From Clostridia bacterium (GTDB lineage: Bacteria > Bacillota > Clostridia > Christensenellales > Aristaeellaceae): a DNA stretch of 44,530 bases. Location: the NCBI GenBank assembly GCA_030536295.1, contig JAUNQH010000012.1, positions 1 to 44,530 of the forward strand. The letters are read 5' to 3'. Below, piece by piece: positions 1-7,771 of this stretch (position 1 is the stretch's first letter; every line of letters starts with the position of its first letter). The translations under genes were made by a program, and so were the position numbers. A model generated the notes under the pieces. That model did no database searches. It was not told the origin of the DNA and saw only the letters and a program-made list of their open reading frames with translations.

Positions 1-1
1 C

Positions 2-40
2 CGCACGCGTCATAGGAATATGTCAGCGTGCGCTTTTTCT
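2..40 (+). terminator. Intrinsic terminator-like hairpin at left edge
   Basis: A 7-bp G+C-rich stem pairs bases 2-8 with 26-32, and the right arm is followed by a T run at 34-38. This is the shape of a rho-independent terminator for a plus-strand gene lying to the left of the window. The loop of 17 bases is long, and the upstream gene cannot be seen, so the call is moderate. Confidence 0.45.
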
Positions 41-528
41 TCTGTCCGGTTTGTCATACGTGTAACCCGACACGGCCCGCGCCGCAAGTCAGTGTTGTTA
101 TCCTGTTTTCACTTTTACGGATGCGGACATGGTGATGCCTCCTTATATATGGTCGTGTACAAAGAGTACGAAGTAAAAGGGATTCAACCATATAACGATC
201 CACGATCCTGAATTATTCCCCCGGATCGATCAATTTACTTATTGTATTATCACATTTTACTCTGTGACGATGTTTTTTGCAAGCGATCATTCCCTGTTGC
301 TGACGATAAGCCGGCAAGACAGATACCTGTCTGATTCATCTGCACGAATCATGTATCGGGTCCCGCAAAAGAAGCTTCCGCGGATAATCTGAGTTTTAAT
401 ACTACATACTCAATTCCTACAAGTATGAAAACGCTGGTATTGTTCAGTGTTTCCTTAACTGCGGTGTTCACGGAATAAACGGCATGATAAAGATTTTACG
501 CGATGCAGTCATATCGCGGTTTCGTGAC
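41..528. other. Non-coding stretch upstream of priA
   Basis: No convincing gene is present in this interval. It is more A+T-rich than the flanking genes. Two small hairpins stand in tandem: a 6-bp stem at 317-322/327-332 with a 4-base loop, and a 6-bp stem at 332-337/346-351; neither is followed by a T run. A strong minus-strand Shine-Dalgarno sequence (AAGGAGG) lies 7 bases before an ATG at 130, but the frame stops after 10 codons. I recognise no riboswitch, T-box or tRNA. Confidence 0.5.
98..130 (-). other. Ten-codon open frame with strong ribosome binding site
   Basis: On the minus strand AAGGAGG precedes an ATG at 130 by 7 bases. The frame encodes MSASVKVKTG and then stops with TAA. No longer frame continues to the left edge in any register, so this is either a leader-peptide-like minigene, the remnant of a gene start, or a chance match. 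No convincing promoter was seen upstream. Confidence 0.2.
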
Positions 529-557
529 TTGAATAAGGTCGCGTAAAAAGGTATAAT
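529..557 (+). promoter_or_regulatory. Probable priA promoter
   Basis: TTGAAT at 529-534 and a perfect TATAAT at 552-557 are separated by 17 bases, matching a sigma-A-type promoter. It lies 36 bases before the priA start codon and is the only good promoter seen in front of the long plus-strand run that follows. Confidence 0.6.
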
Positions 558-593
558 AATGATGGTGTATTTTGCGCTGAAGGAGGTGCTGCC

Positions 594-2831
594 ATGTTCT
601 GCCGGGTGATCGTGGATATCGTTCATGAGAATGTGGCGCACACCTATACCTATATGATTCCGGACGGGATGAACATACAGCCGGGGCACCGCGTGCTCGT
701 TCCATTCGGAAAACGCGAAATGGAAGGCATCGTGCTCAGTCTGAGCGAAACGGCGGACATACCCGAAAGCAAACTGAAAAGCGTTATCAGGACGCTTGAG
801 GATTATCCCGCGATCCTGCCGCAGCTTCTTGATCTGGCGGCCGAAATGGCTGAACAGAATCACTGCCCGCAGGCGGAAACGCTGCGTCTGATGCTGCCGG
901 CGGAAATGCGGGGAGGACGGATCCACACCAGGACGATAGATGTCGCGCGGCTGAAAGTGACGCCGGATGAAGCACTGAAGGCCGCGTCCGCCGAAAAACG
1001 GTCGCCCAAACGCCGCAAATTGCTGGAGATCCTTGCGGATGGAGCCGATCACGCGGTGCGTGATCTCGGCGTGGAGGTCAGGGATCCGTCAGCCGCTCTG
1101 AAGAAACTGGCGGAGGATGGCCTGATACTGCTTGAGAAGCGTGAATCGCTCCGGATGCCGTGCAATCTGTTTCATTCAGCGGAAGAGAAGGCGCCGGAAC
1201 TGACTCCCGGTCAGCAGGAGGCGCTGAGTGAAATATTACCCGCGCTGCGCGGAAAACCGGGCCGGTTCCTGCTGCATGGCGTGACGGGAAGCGGCAAGAC
1301 CGAAGTGTTCATGTCTGCCGTGCGTCAGACGCTTGATCTCGGAAAGACCGCAATCATACTCGTGCCGGAGATCGCCCTTACGCCCCAGATGGTCGACTGG
1401 TTCAGAACACGGTTCGGATCTGCCGCGGCGGTGCTTCATTCGCGACTGTCACCGGGAGAAAGATATGACGAATGGCGCAGGATACGGCGGGGAGACGCGC
1501 AGGTCGTTATCGGCGCGCGCAGCGCCGTTTTCGCGCCGCTGGACAAGCTCGGGCTGATCGTGATCGACGAGGAACACGAAACGACTTATATGAATGACCA
1601 TCATCCGCGTTATGACGCGCGGGATGTGGCGCTCAGCAGGTGCAAGCGGGAAGGCGCGACGATGATCCTTGCCAGCGCGACACCGAGCATCCTGTCATTC
1701 GCACGGGCGAGACGCGGCGACATGATGCTGCTGGAAATGCCGAACAGAGTCCATGACCGGCCGCTTCCGCAGGTCGAGATCGTGGATATGCGGCAGGAAC
1801 TTGAAAACGGAAACCGGACGGTATTGTCAGGAACGCTCAGACAGGCGCTGAAGGAATGTATCGCGCGGGGCGAACAGGCGATGCTGCTGATGAACCGCAG
1901 AGGATACAATTCATTTGTCAGCTGCCGGAGCTGCGGCTATGTGGTCCGCTGCATCAACTGTGATGTATCCATGACATACCATGTAGGCGGCACGGATAAT
2001 AAACTGGTGTGTCACTATTGCGGTCAGGTCTGTACACCGCCGTCTGTATGTCCCAAATGCGGCAGCAGCTACATCCGGTACTTCGGCGCGGGGACGCAGA
2101 AGGTTGAAGATGAGGTCAGCAAGCTGATGCCGGATGTCGCGATCTCACGCATGGATACAGACACCACCTCCGGCAAGGAAGGACACGGCAGGATCCTTGA
2201 CGATTTCCGCTCCGGACGGACACGTGTGCTGATCGGCACGCAAATGATCGCAAAGGGGCTGGATTTTCCGCGGGTCACGCTCGTAGGCGTTGTTTCGGCC
2301 GATATGACGCTGAATCTGCCCGACTTCAGAAGCCGGGAAAGGACTTTTCAGCTTCTGACGCAGGTTGCCGGACGCGCCGGAAGGGGTACAGCGCCCGGCC
2401 GGGTGATCATCCAGACTTACAAACCGGATGACACTGTGATCTTACAGGCCGCGGCACAGGATTACCGGTCTTTTTTCGAAACGGAGTTCCAGCGGCGGAG
2501 GAACAGCCTGTATCCGCCATTTACCGTGATGGTCAGATTGCTGGTCGAATCCGGATCGGCTGATCTGGCGGGGCGGGTCGCGGATGAACTGTATGACACC
2601 GTCAAAGCGCTGACGGACGGGAACCCGGAATGGAAAAAACGCGTTCTGCTCCTGAACACAGACCGCGCGCCGATCCATCTGCTTCGCGGAAAAGAAAGGA
2701 CGCAGGTGCTGCTGAAACTGCTTGTTCATCCGGAGACCGAGAAACTTTGCGCGCGGCTGTCTGAGCTGGCCCGCGAGGAAAGAAACGGCGCGGATGTTTA
2801 CTATGAATACAATCCGACTGCGATGATATAA
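594..2831 (+). CDS. priA: Primosomal protein N' (replication restart helicase PriA)
   Basis: PriA recognises stalled or repaired replication forks and reloads the replisome. The 745-residue protein has the full family length. The N-terminal fork-binding region is followed by a DEAH-type helicase core with Walker A GVTGSGKT at residues 229-236 and Walker B DEEH at 325-328. Eight zinc-binding cysteines lie in four CxxC pairs between residues 444 and 489, interrupting the second helicase lobe as expected. The start is fixed by AGGAGGTG six bases before the ATG at 594. It opens the long plus-strand run and is followed 18 bases later by def, a standard Firmicutes arrangement. Confidence 0.97.
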   Translation: MFCRVIVDIVHENVAHTYTYMIPDGMNIQPGHRVLVPFGKREMEGIVLSLSETADIPESKLKSVIRTLEDYPAILPQLLDLAAEMAEQNHCPQAETLRLMLPAEMRGGRIHTRTIDVARLKVTPDEALKAASAEKRSPKRRKLLEILADGADHAVRDLGVEVRDPSAALKKLAEDGLILLEKRESLRMPCNLFHSAEEKAPELTPGQQEALSEILPALRGKPGRFLLHGVTGSGKTEVFMSAVRQTLDLGKTAIILVPEIALTPQMVDWFRTRFGSAAAVLHSRLSPGERYDEWRRIRRGDAQVVIGARSAVFAPLDKLGLIVIDEEHETTYMNDHHPRYDARDVALSRCKREGATMILASATPSILSFARARRGDMMLLEMPNRVHDRPLPQVEIVDMRQELENGNRTVLSGTLRQALKECIARGEQAMLLMNRRGYNSFVSCRSCGYVVRCINCDVSMTYHVGGTDNKLVCHYCGQVCTPPSVCPKCGSSYIRYFGAGTQKVEDEVSKLMPDVAISRMDTDTTSGKEGHGRILDDFRSGRTRVLIGTQMIAKGLDFPRVTLVGVVSADMTLNLPDFRSRERTFQLLTQVAGRAGRGTAPGRVIIQTYKPDDTVILQAAAQDYRSFFETEFQRRRNSLYPPFTVMVRLLVESGSADLAGRVADELYDTVKALTDGNPEWKKRVLLLNTDRAPIHLLRGKERTQVLLKLLVHPETEKLCARLSELAREERNGADVYYEYNPTAMI

Positions 2832-2849
2832 CGGAAAGAGGATAACGGA

Positions 2850-3347
2850 ATGGCAACAAGAAAGATCGTAAAGCTTGGGGACGAGGCGCTGCGCAAGATC
2901 TGCAAGCCTCAGGAGAAATTCGATTTCAGGCTGCATCTGCTGCTCAAGGATCTCGCGGACACCATGTACCGCGCGGAAGGCGTCGGTCTCGCGGCGCCGC
3001 AGGTCGGGATACTCCGCCGGGTCGCTGTTGTGGATGTGTCGGAAGAACAGGACCAGCTGCTGGAACTGATCAACCCTGTGATCATTCAGCGTGAAGGAAG
3101 CCAGTGCGGAAGGGAAGGCTGCCTCAGCGTACCCGGCCGGCAGGCTGTTGTGACGCGGCCCATGAATGTAACGGTGCGCGCGCAGGACAGACGCGGCGAA
3201 TGGTTTGAATATGACGCAGAGGGGTTTGAAGCGCGCGCGATCTGTCATGAACTGGATCATCTGGACGGCGTTGTGTATCTGGATGTGATGGACCGCGAAC
3301 TGACGCCGGAGGAGATCGAAGGACATATTCCGGAGGATGATCAGTAA
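2850..3347 (+). CDS. def: Peptide deformylase
   Basis: This enzyme removes the formyl group from the N-terminal methionine of new proteins, using a bound metal (usually iron). All three family motifs are present: GVGLAAPQ at residues 44-51, EGCLS with metal ligand Cys91, and HELDH with ligands His133 and His137 and catalytic Glu134. At 165 residues it is a normal-size deformylase. The reading frame ends immediately before the fmt start codon, so the deformylase and the formyltransferase that creates its substrate are made together. The upstream GGAAAGAGGA supports the ATG at 2850. Confidence 0.97.
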   Translation: MATRKIVKLGDEALRKICKPQEKFDFRLHLLLKDLADTMYRAEGVGLAAPQVGILRRVAVVDVSEEQDQLLELINPVIIQREGSQCGREGCLSVPGRQAVVTRPMNVTVRAQDRRGEWFEYDAEGFEARAICHELDHLDGVVYLDVMDRELTPEEIEGHIPEDDQ

Positions 3348-4277
3348 ATGAAGATCGTGTTTATGGGTACACCTGAGTTCGCGGTACCGGTCCTGGAGAT
3401 CCTGTGCGACAACGGTTATGAGATCGCGGGCGTTTTTACGCAGCCGGACAGACCGAAGGGCCGCGGCAACAAACTGACGCCTTCACCCGTGAAGGCCGCG
3501 GCGATCGCGAGAGGTATCCCTGTTTTTCAGCCGGAGCGGATCCGGAAGGAAAGCGTCGGCACGCTGCGTGAACTGGCGCCGGATCTGTGCGTAACGGCAG
3601 CGTTCGGTCAGATCCTGAGCAGGGAGATACTGGAGATCCCGCGCATGGGCAGCATCAATGTACACGCCAGCCTTTTGCCGAAGAACCGAGGCAGCGCGCC
3701 TGTTGCGCACGCGATCATGCAGGGCCGCAGGATCACCGGTGTCACGACGATGTACATGGATGTCGGGATCGATACCGGCGACATGCTGATGAAAGCGGAA
3801 ACGGAGATCGGCGAGACTGAAACATGCGGCGAGCTGACCGCGCGGCTCAGCAGGATCGGTGCCGGGCTTCTGCTTCAGACGGTGCGCGCCGCCGAAAACG
3901 GAACACTGGTCAGAATACCGCAGTGTGAAGCGGAGATGACCTATGATCCGATGCTCAACAAAGAAATGAGCGATATTGACTGGGAGCAGGATGCCGATAT
4001 TGTACGCGGCAGGATCAACGGTCTGAATCCATGGCCGTGCGCGTCGGTACCATACGGAGAAGGCAGGCTGAAACTACTGCGCGCGAAGCGCGCGCCGGGA
4101 AGCGGCGTGCCGGGAACGGTGCTTGAAGCGGATCCGAAAACCGGTCTGAAGATCGCGTGCGGTACCGGGGCGGTCGAAATACTGGAACTGCAGGCCCCCG
4201 GAGGAAAACAGATGAAAGCGGCCGACTGGCTTCGCGGACATGCGGCTGAAGCCGGAAGCAGCATCAAGAATTGGTAA
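3348..4277 (+). CDS. fmt: Methionyl-tRNA formyltransferase
   Basis: The enzyme formylates initiator Met-tRNA using 10-formyltetrahydrofolate. The N-terminal formyltransferase fold begins MGTPEFAVPVL, and the catalytic triad can be placed at Asn104, His106 (in HASLLP) and Asp142 (in GIDTGDM). The C-terminal part corresponds to the tRNA-binding OB-like domain. Length is 309 residues, as usual. The ATG directly follows the def stop codon with no spacer, and its ribosome binding site GGAGG lies inside the end of def, which suggests translational coupling. Confidence 0.97.
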   Translation: MKIVFMGTPEFAVPVLEILCDNGYEIAGVFTQPDRPKGRGNKLTPSPVKAAAIARGIPVFQPERIRKESVGTLRELAPDLCVTAAFGQILSREILEIPRMGSINVHASLLPKNRGSAPVAHAIMQGRRITGVTTMYMDVGIDTGDMLMKAETEIGETETCGELTARLSRIGAGLLLQTVRAAENGTLVRIPQCEAEMTYDPMLNKEMSDIDWEQDADIVRGRINGLNPWPCASVPYGEGRLKLLRAKRAPGSGVPGTVLEADPKTGLKIACGTGAVEILELQAPGGKQMKAADWLRGHAAEAGSSIKNW

Positions 4278-4294
4278 GGGACGGAGCCACGGAT

Positions 4295-5908
4295 ATGAAC
4301 GATAACAGACAGAAAAGCGGAAAACCGAAGAACAGCGGTAACTTCGGACGCGGAGCGGGAAATACGGCAAAAACGGTGAAACATGACAACACGACGGGCG
4401 GACATTTCGGCGGAAACGGCGAAAGAAAGCCGTCATTCACCCGGAACGGCGCACCCGCGGATCGAAAGCAGTACCGCGGACATAACGGTAATACCGCCGG
4501 AAAGCGTACGCCTTACAGCCGTCCCAACACAGCGGGGCAGACAACCGAGAAGACGCGAAAGAGCGACGCCGCGGTTGAAGGCATTGAAACACGCCGTATG
4601 GCGCTGAGCGTGATACGCGCTGTAACGGAAAACGGCGCGTACGCTTCCCTGACGCTTTCGGCCAAACTGACGAACTGCGGGCTGAGTGTCGTGGATAGGC
4701 GCCTTGTGTCACGGCTCGTGTATGATACACTGGACAACCTGATCTTTCTGGATCACTGCCTCAGCCAGGTGATGGCCAAACCCGATACGGATATCAAGCT
4801 GCGCAATATCCTCCGCCTGGGCGCGTGTCAGATCCTGCTTGAGGACAGAATACCCGAAAGCGCGGCAACAAATACCTGCGTGGCGCTGTGCGCTGAGCTC
4901 GGTATGGAAGGCCTGAAAGGCGTGTGCAACGGTATCCTGCGCAACCTTGTACGCCGAAAGGAAGAGAACGCGCTTTCAATGCCGGATCCCGAAAGTGAAC
5001 CCGTCCGCGCGGTCTCCGTGAAGTACTCCGTTCCGGAATGGCTTGCGGAGCAGCTGATGAAGGATTACGGTGAAAACGCGGAAAAACTGATGGCGGGCAA
5101 GGATCGGGAGGATCATATCACCATACGGCCGAACCTGGTGAAAGAAACCGATATGGACAGCCTGCTCGGCGGAAAAGTGTGGGAACACGGCAGCGGAATG
5201 ATCCCGGGCGCGTGGAGGATCCGCGGAATGGCAGATATAGCCAGGGACGCGGATTTCCTGGCGGGAAATTATTCCATCCAGAGCGAGAGCAGCATGATGG
5301 CCTGCCTCGCCGTCGCGCCGAAGCGCGGTATGAAGGTGCTCGACTGCTGTTCCGCGCCCGGCGGAAAAAGCTGCTTTATCGCGGAGATGATGGGCGGAAC
5401 CGGACGCGTGCAGGCATGGGATGTGCATGAGCACCGCACCGCCCTGACAGAGGCGCAGGTCAAACGGCTGGGCCTTGAAAATGTACGTCCGATGACGCGC
5501 GACGCGCTGATACATCGCGAGGAAATGGACGGAACGATGGACGCGGTGCTGCTGGACGCGCCGTGCTCCGGTCTCGGTGTGATCGCGGAAAAGCCGGATA
5601 TCAAGCTGCGTGTGACACGGGAAAGCGTGAATGAACTGACCGCGCTGCAGGCGCAGCTGCTGGATGTTGTGTGCGGATATGTGAAAGCGGGCGGAACACT
5701 TGTGTATTCGACCTGCTCGGTGCTGAAGGATGAAAACGAGCGTCAGATCGAGGCATTCCTGAAACGCCATCCGGAATTCCGGATCGTTCCGCTTCCGGAT
5801 ACGATTCCGGAACGGTACCGCCAGTACGCGGCGACCGGTCTGCAGCTGCTGCCGTACCGTGACGGTGTGGAAGGTTTCTATATCTGCAGGATGGAGCGCA
5901 AAGCATGA
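4295..5908 (+). CDS. rsmB: 16S rRNA m5C967 methyltransferase RsmB with long basic N-terminal tail
   Basis: RsmB methylates a cytosine in helix 31 of 16S rRNA using S-adenosylmethionine. From about residue 95 the protein has a NusB-like RNA-binding domain and then the methyltransferase domain, with the SAM motif CCSAPGGKS, the DAPCSG motif and the nucleophile motif STCSV. It is 537 residues, about 90 longer than is usual, because of an N-terminal segment (residues 1-92) rich in Gly, Asn, Arg, Lys and Thr that looks disordered and RNA-binding. I use the ATG at 4295, preceded by GGGACGGAG; a TTG at 4271 in the same frame overlaps fmt and has no good ribosome binding site. The stop overlaps rlmN by four bases. 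Confidence 0.93.
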   Translation: MNDNRQKSGKPKNSGNFGRGAGNTAKTVKHDNTTGGHFGGNGERKPSFTRNGAPADRKQYRGHNGNTAGKRTPYSRPNTAGQTTEKTRKSDAAVEGIETRRMALSVIRAVTENGAYASLTLSAKLTNCGLSVVDRRLVSRLVYDTLDNLIFLDHCLSQVMAKPDTDIKLRNILRLGACQILLEDRIPESAATNTCVALCAELGMEGLKGVCNGILRNLVRRKEENALSMPDPESEPVRAVSVKYSVPEWLAEQLMKDYGENAEKLMAGKDREDHITIRPNLVKETDMDSLLGGKVWEHGSGMIPGAWRIRGMADIARDADFLAGNYSIQSESSMMACLAVAPKRGMKVLDCCSAPGGKSCFIAEMMGGTGRVQAWDVHEHRTALTEAQVKRLGLENVRPMTRDALIHREEMDGTMDAVLLDAPCSGLGVIAEKPDIKLRVTRESVNELTALQAQLLDVVCGYVKAGGTLVYSTCSVLKDENERQIEAFLKRHPEFRIVPLPDTIPERYRQYAATGLQLLPYRDGVEGFYICRMERKA

Positions 5909-6972
5909 CGGAAACCGAAAAAACCGAACTGACCGGCATGACGCCCGGGGAACTGGCGTCTTATATAAAGCAGCAGGGATGGCCGGAATTCCGGGCCAAA
6001 CAGATCTTTTCATGGATCCACAAAGGCGCCGATATTCCCGAAATGACCAACCTGCCGGCGGATATGCGGGAAGCGCTTTCGCAGCGGGCGGCGGTGCGCA
6101 CGGTGAAGATCATGACCGAACGCGTCAGCGCGCTTGACGGAACCGTGAAATTCCTTTTTGCACTGCGGGACGGGAACTGCGTAGAAGGCGTTCTGATGCG
6201 GTATAAGTACGGGTGCACGCTGTGCATTTCCACACAGGTCGGATGCCGGATGGGATGTACATTCTGCGCCAGCACGCTCGAAGGCTGCATCAGGAACCTG
6301 ACGGCGGGCGAAATGCTCGGCGAGATCCTCTGCGCGAACCGGTACCTGCAGCCAGAAGATAAGAAGATCAGCCATGTTGTGCTGATGGGAAGCGGCGAGC
6401 CGCTGGATAATTACGATCAGGTCATGAAATTTCTGCGGCTGCTGCGCGAGGAAAACGGGATCCGTTTATCGCTGAGAAACGTGAGCCTCAGTACCTGCGG
6501 CATCGTTCCGAAGATGTATGCCCTGGCGGATGAAGATCTGCCGGTGACGCTGAGCGTGTCGCTTCACGCGCCGAATGATGAGATACGGCGCAGGACCATG
6601 CCGGTGGCGAAGGTGTATACGATAGATGAGATCCTGAAGGCATGCCGCAACTATATCGCGAAAACAGGACGCCGTGTGATATTCGAGTACGCGCTTGTAA
6701 AGGATCTGAATTGCGGCGCTGAGCACGCGGAGGAACTGGCGAAGCGTCTGCGCGGGATGCAGTGCCATGTTAATCTGATCCCGCTGAACGAAGTAAAGGA
6801 ACGCGGCCTGAAAGGCGTTTCAGAGACGGATGTAAGGCGCTTTACCGAAATGCTTGAGGCACGGCATATCTCGGTGACAAGACGGCGCGAGATGGGCGAC
6901 GATATCGAAGGCGCGTGCGGGCAGCTGCGCAGAAAGACCATTCTTGAACGGAAGGAGACCGCAGATGAGTAA
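5905..6972 (+). CDS. rlmN: Dual-specificity RNA methyltransferase RlmN (23S A2503/tRNA A37 C2)
   Basis: RlmN is a radical SAM enzyme that methylates C2 of adenosine in 23S rRNA and certain tRNAs. The [4Fe-4S] cysteines form CxxxCxxC at residues 114, 118 and 121, and the methyl-carrying cysteine is Cys338 in GACGQL near the C-terminus. The GSGEPLDNYD SAM-binding segment is also intact. It is 355 residues long. It starts in an ATGA overlap with the rsmB stop and itself overlaps the phosphatase gene by eight bases. The MGDDIEGACGQL ending separates it from the Cfr resistance enzyme only by context: the genomic position is the usual RlmN one. Confidence 0.96.
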   Translation: MTETEKTELTGMTPGELASYIKQQGWPEFRAKQIFSWIHKGADIPEMTNLPADMREALSQRAAVRTVKIMTERVSALDGTVKFLFALRDGNCVEGVLMRYKYGCTLCISTQVGCRMGCTFCASTLEGCIRNLTAGEMLGEILCANRYLQPEDKKISHVVLMGSGEPLDNYDQVMKFLRLLREENGIRLSLRNVSLSTCGIVPKMYALADEDLPVTLSVSLHAPNDEIRRRTMPVAKVYTIDEILKACRNYIAKTGRRVIFEYALVKDLNCGAEHAEELAKRLRGMQCHVNLIPLNEVKERGLKGVSETDVRRFTEMLEARHISVTRRREMGDDIEGACGQLRRKTILERKETADE

Positions 6973-7771
6973 GATCCATGTGAAGGACAATGTCGCCAAA
7001 AGACTGAAAAACTGGAAGACAGTTACGGAACAGGTGAGCAGTACTGAAAAAGCATTGCCTGTGGATCATGCCGTGACGAGAACGGATGTCGGGCGGCTCC
7101 GCGCAAGCAATCAGGATGCTGTTATCAACGCGAACGGTCTGCTGGGCATCGCGGACGGAATGGGCGGTCATAACGGCGGGGAAACCGCTTCGGCAGGTGC
7201 ACGCGACGGTCTGCTGCGGGAGCTTGAAGGCAGGGAAGCGACCAGGGAAAACCTGCTGGACGCGATCCGGGCGGTGAATCGGGAATTGTTTCAGCGCCAG
7301 AAGGAAGACTCATCACTGGAAGGCATGGGAACAACGCTTACCGTGATGTGGAAAACGGAGCGGAACGTGATCATTGCCCATGCGGGAGACAGCCGGGCAT
7401 ATCTGCTGAGAGACGGTGAATTCCGCCAGCTGACGGAGGATCATTCACTCGTTGCCGAAATGGTCAGGAAAGGAATGCTGACGCGCGAACAGGCAGCCTG
7501 CCATCCCATGCGCAATTACATCACCCGCGCGGTCGGAACGGAAGCCGATATCGAAGCGGATATCATCGAGATCGAAAGGAAAAAGGGCGACCGTTATCTC
7601 CTGTGCTCAGACGGACTGCACGGTCTGGTTGCAGACAGTGAAATGAAACGCATGCTTTCCGAAGCGGACGCGGATAAAGCCGCTGATATGCTGCTGGAGG
7701 CTGCTCTGGAGAACGGCGGAAGGGATAACATCTCTCTTGCGATCTTCACGGATGAGGGGGCGGACTGCTGA
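6965..7771 (+). CDS. stp: PP2C-family protein serine/threonine phosphatase (Stp/PrpC)
   Basis: This metal-dependent phosphatase reverses the action of the PASTA kinase encoded next to it. All PP2C motifs are visible: RLRASNQD, the DGMGGHNGG metal site, GMGTTLT, AGDSRAYLLRDG, CSDGLHG and the final GGRDNIS. The start chosen is the ATG at 6965 with AAGGAG seven bases upstream, giving 268 residues; a TTG at 6944 in the same frame lacks a ribosome binding site. About 35 residues precede the catalytic core, slightly longer than in many homologues. The stop overlaps the kinase start codon (TGATG), so the pair is made in a coupled way. Confidence 0.95.
   Translation: MSKIHVKDNVAKRLKNWKTVTEQVSSTEKALPVDHAVTRTDVGRLRASNQDAVINANGLLGIADGMGGHNGGETASAGARDGLLRELEGREATRENLLDAIRAVNRELFQRQKEDSSLEGMGTTLTVMWKTERNVIIAHAGDSRAYLLRDGEFRQLTEDHSLVAEMVRKGMLTREQAACHPMRNYITRAVGTEADIEADIIEIERKKGDRYLLCSDGLHGLVADSEMKRMLSEADADKAADMLLEAALENGGRDNISLAIFTDEGADC

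Noticed and set aside
20-211. 63-codon plus-strand open frame at the left edge
   Set aside because: Its start lies inside the terminator hairpin loop, it has no proper ribosome binding site, and the product is Cys/Arg-rich with no family resemblance.
5905-6972. Cfr-type antibiotic resistance methyltransferase
   Set aside because: RlmN and Cfr share the radical SAM motif, but the conserved core-gene position after rsmB and the overall sequence favour housekeeping RlmN.
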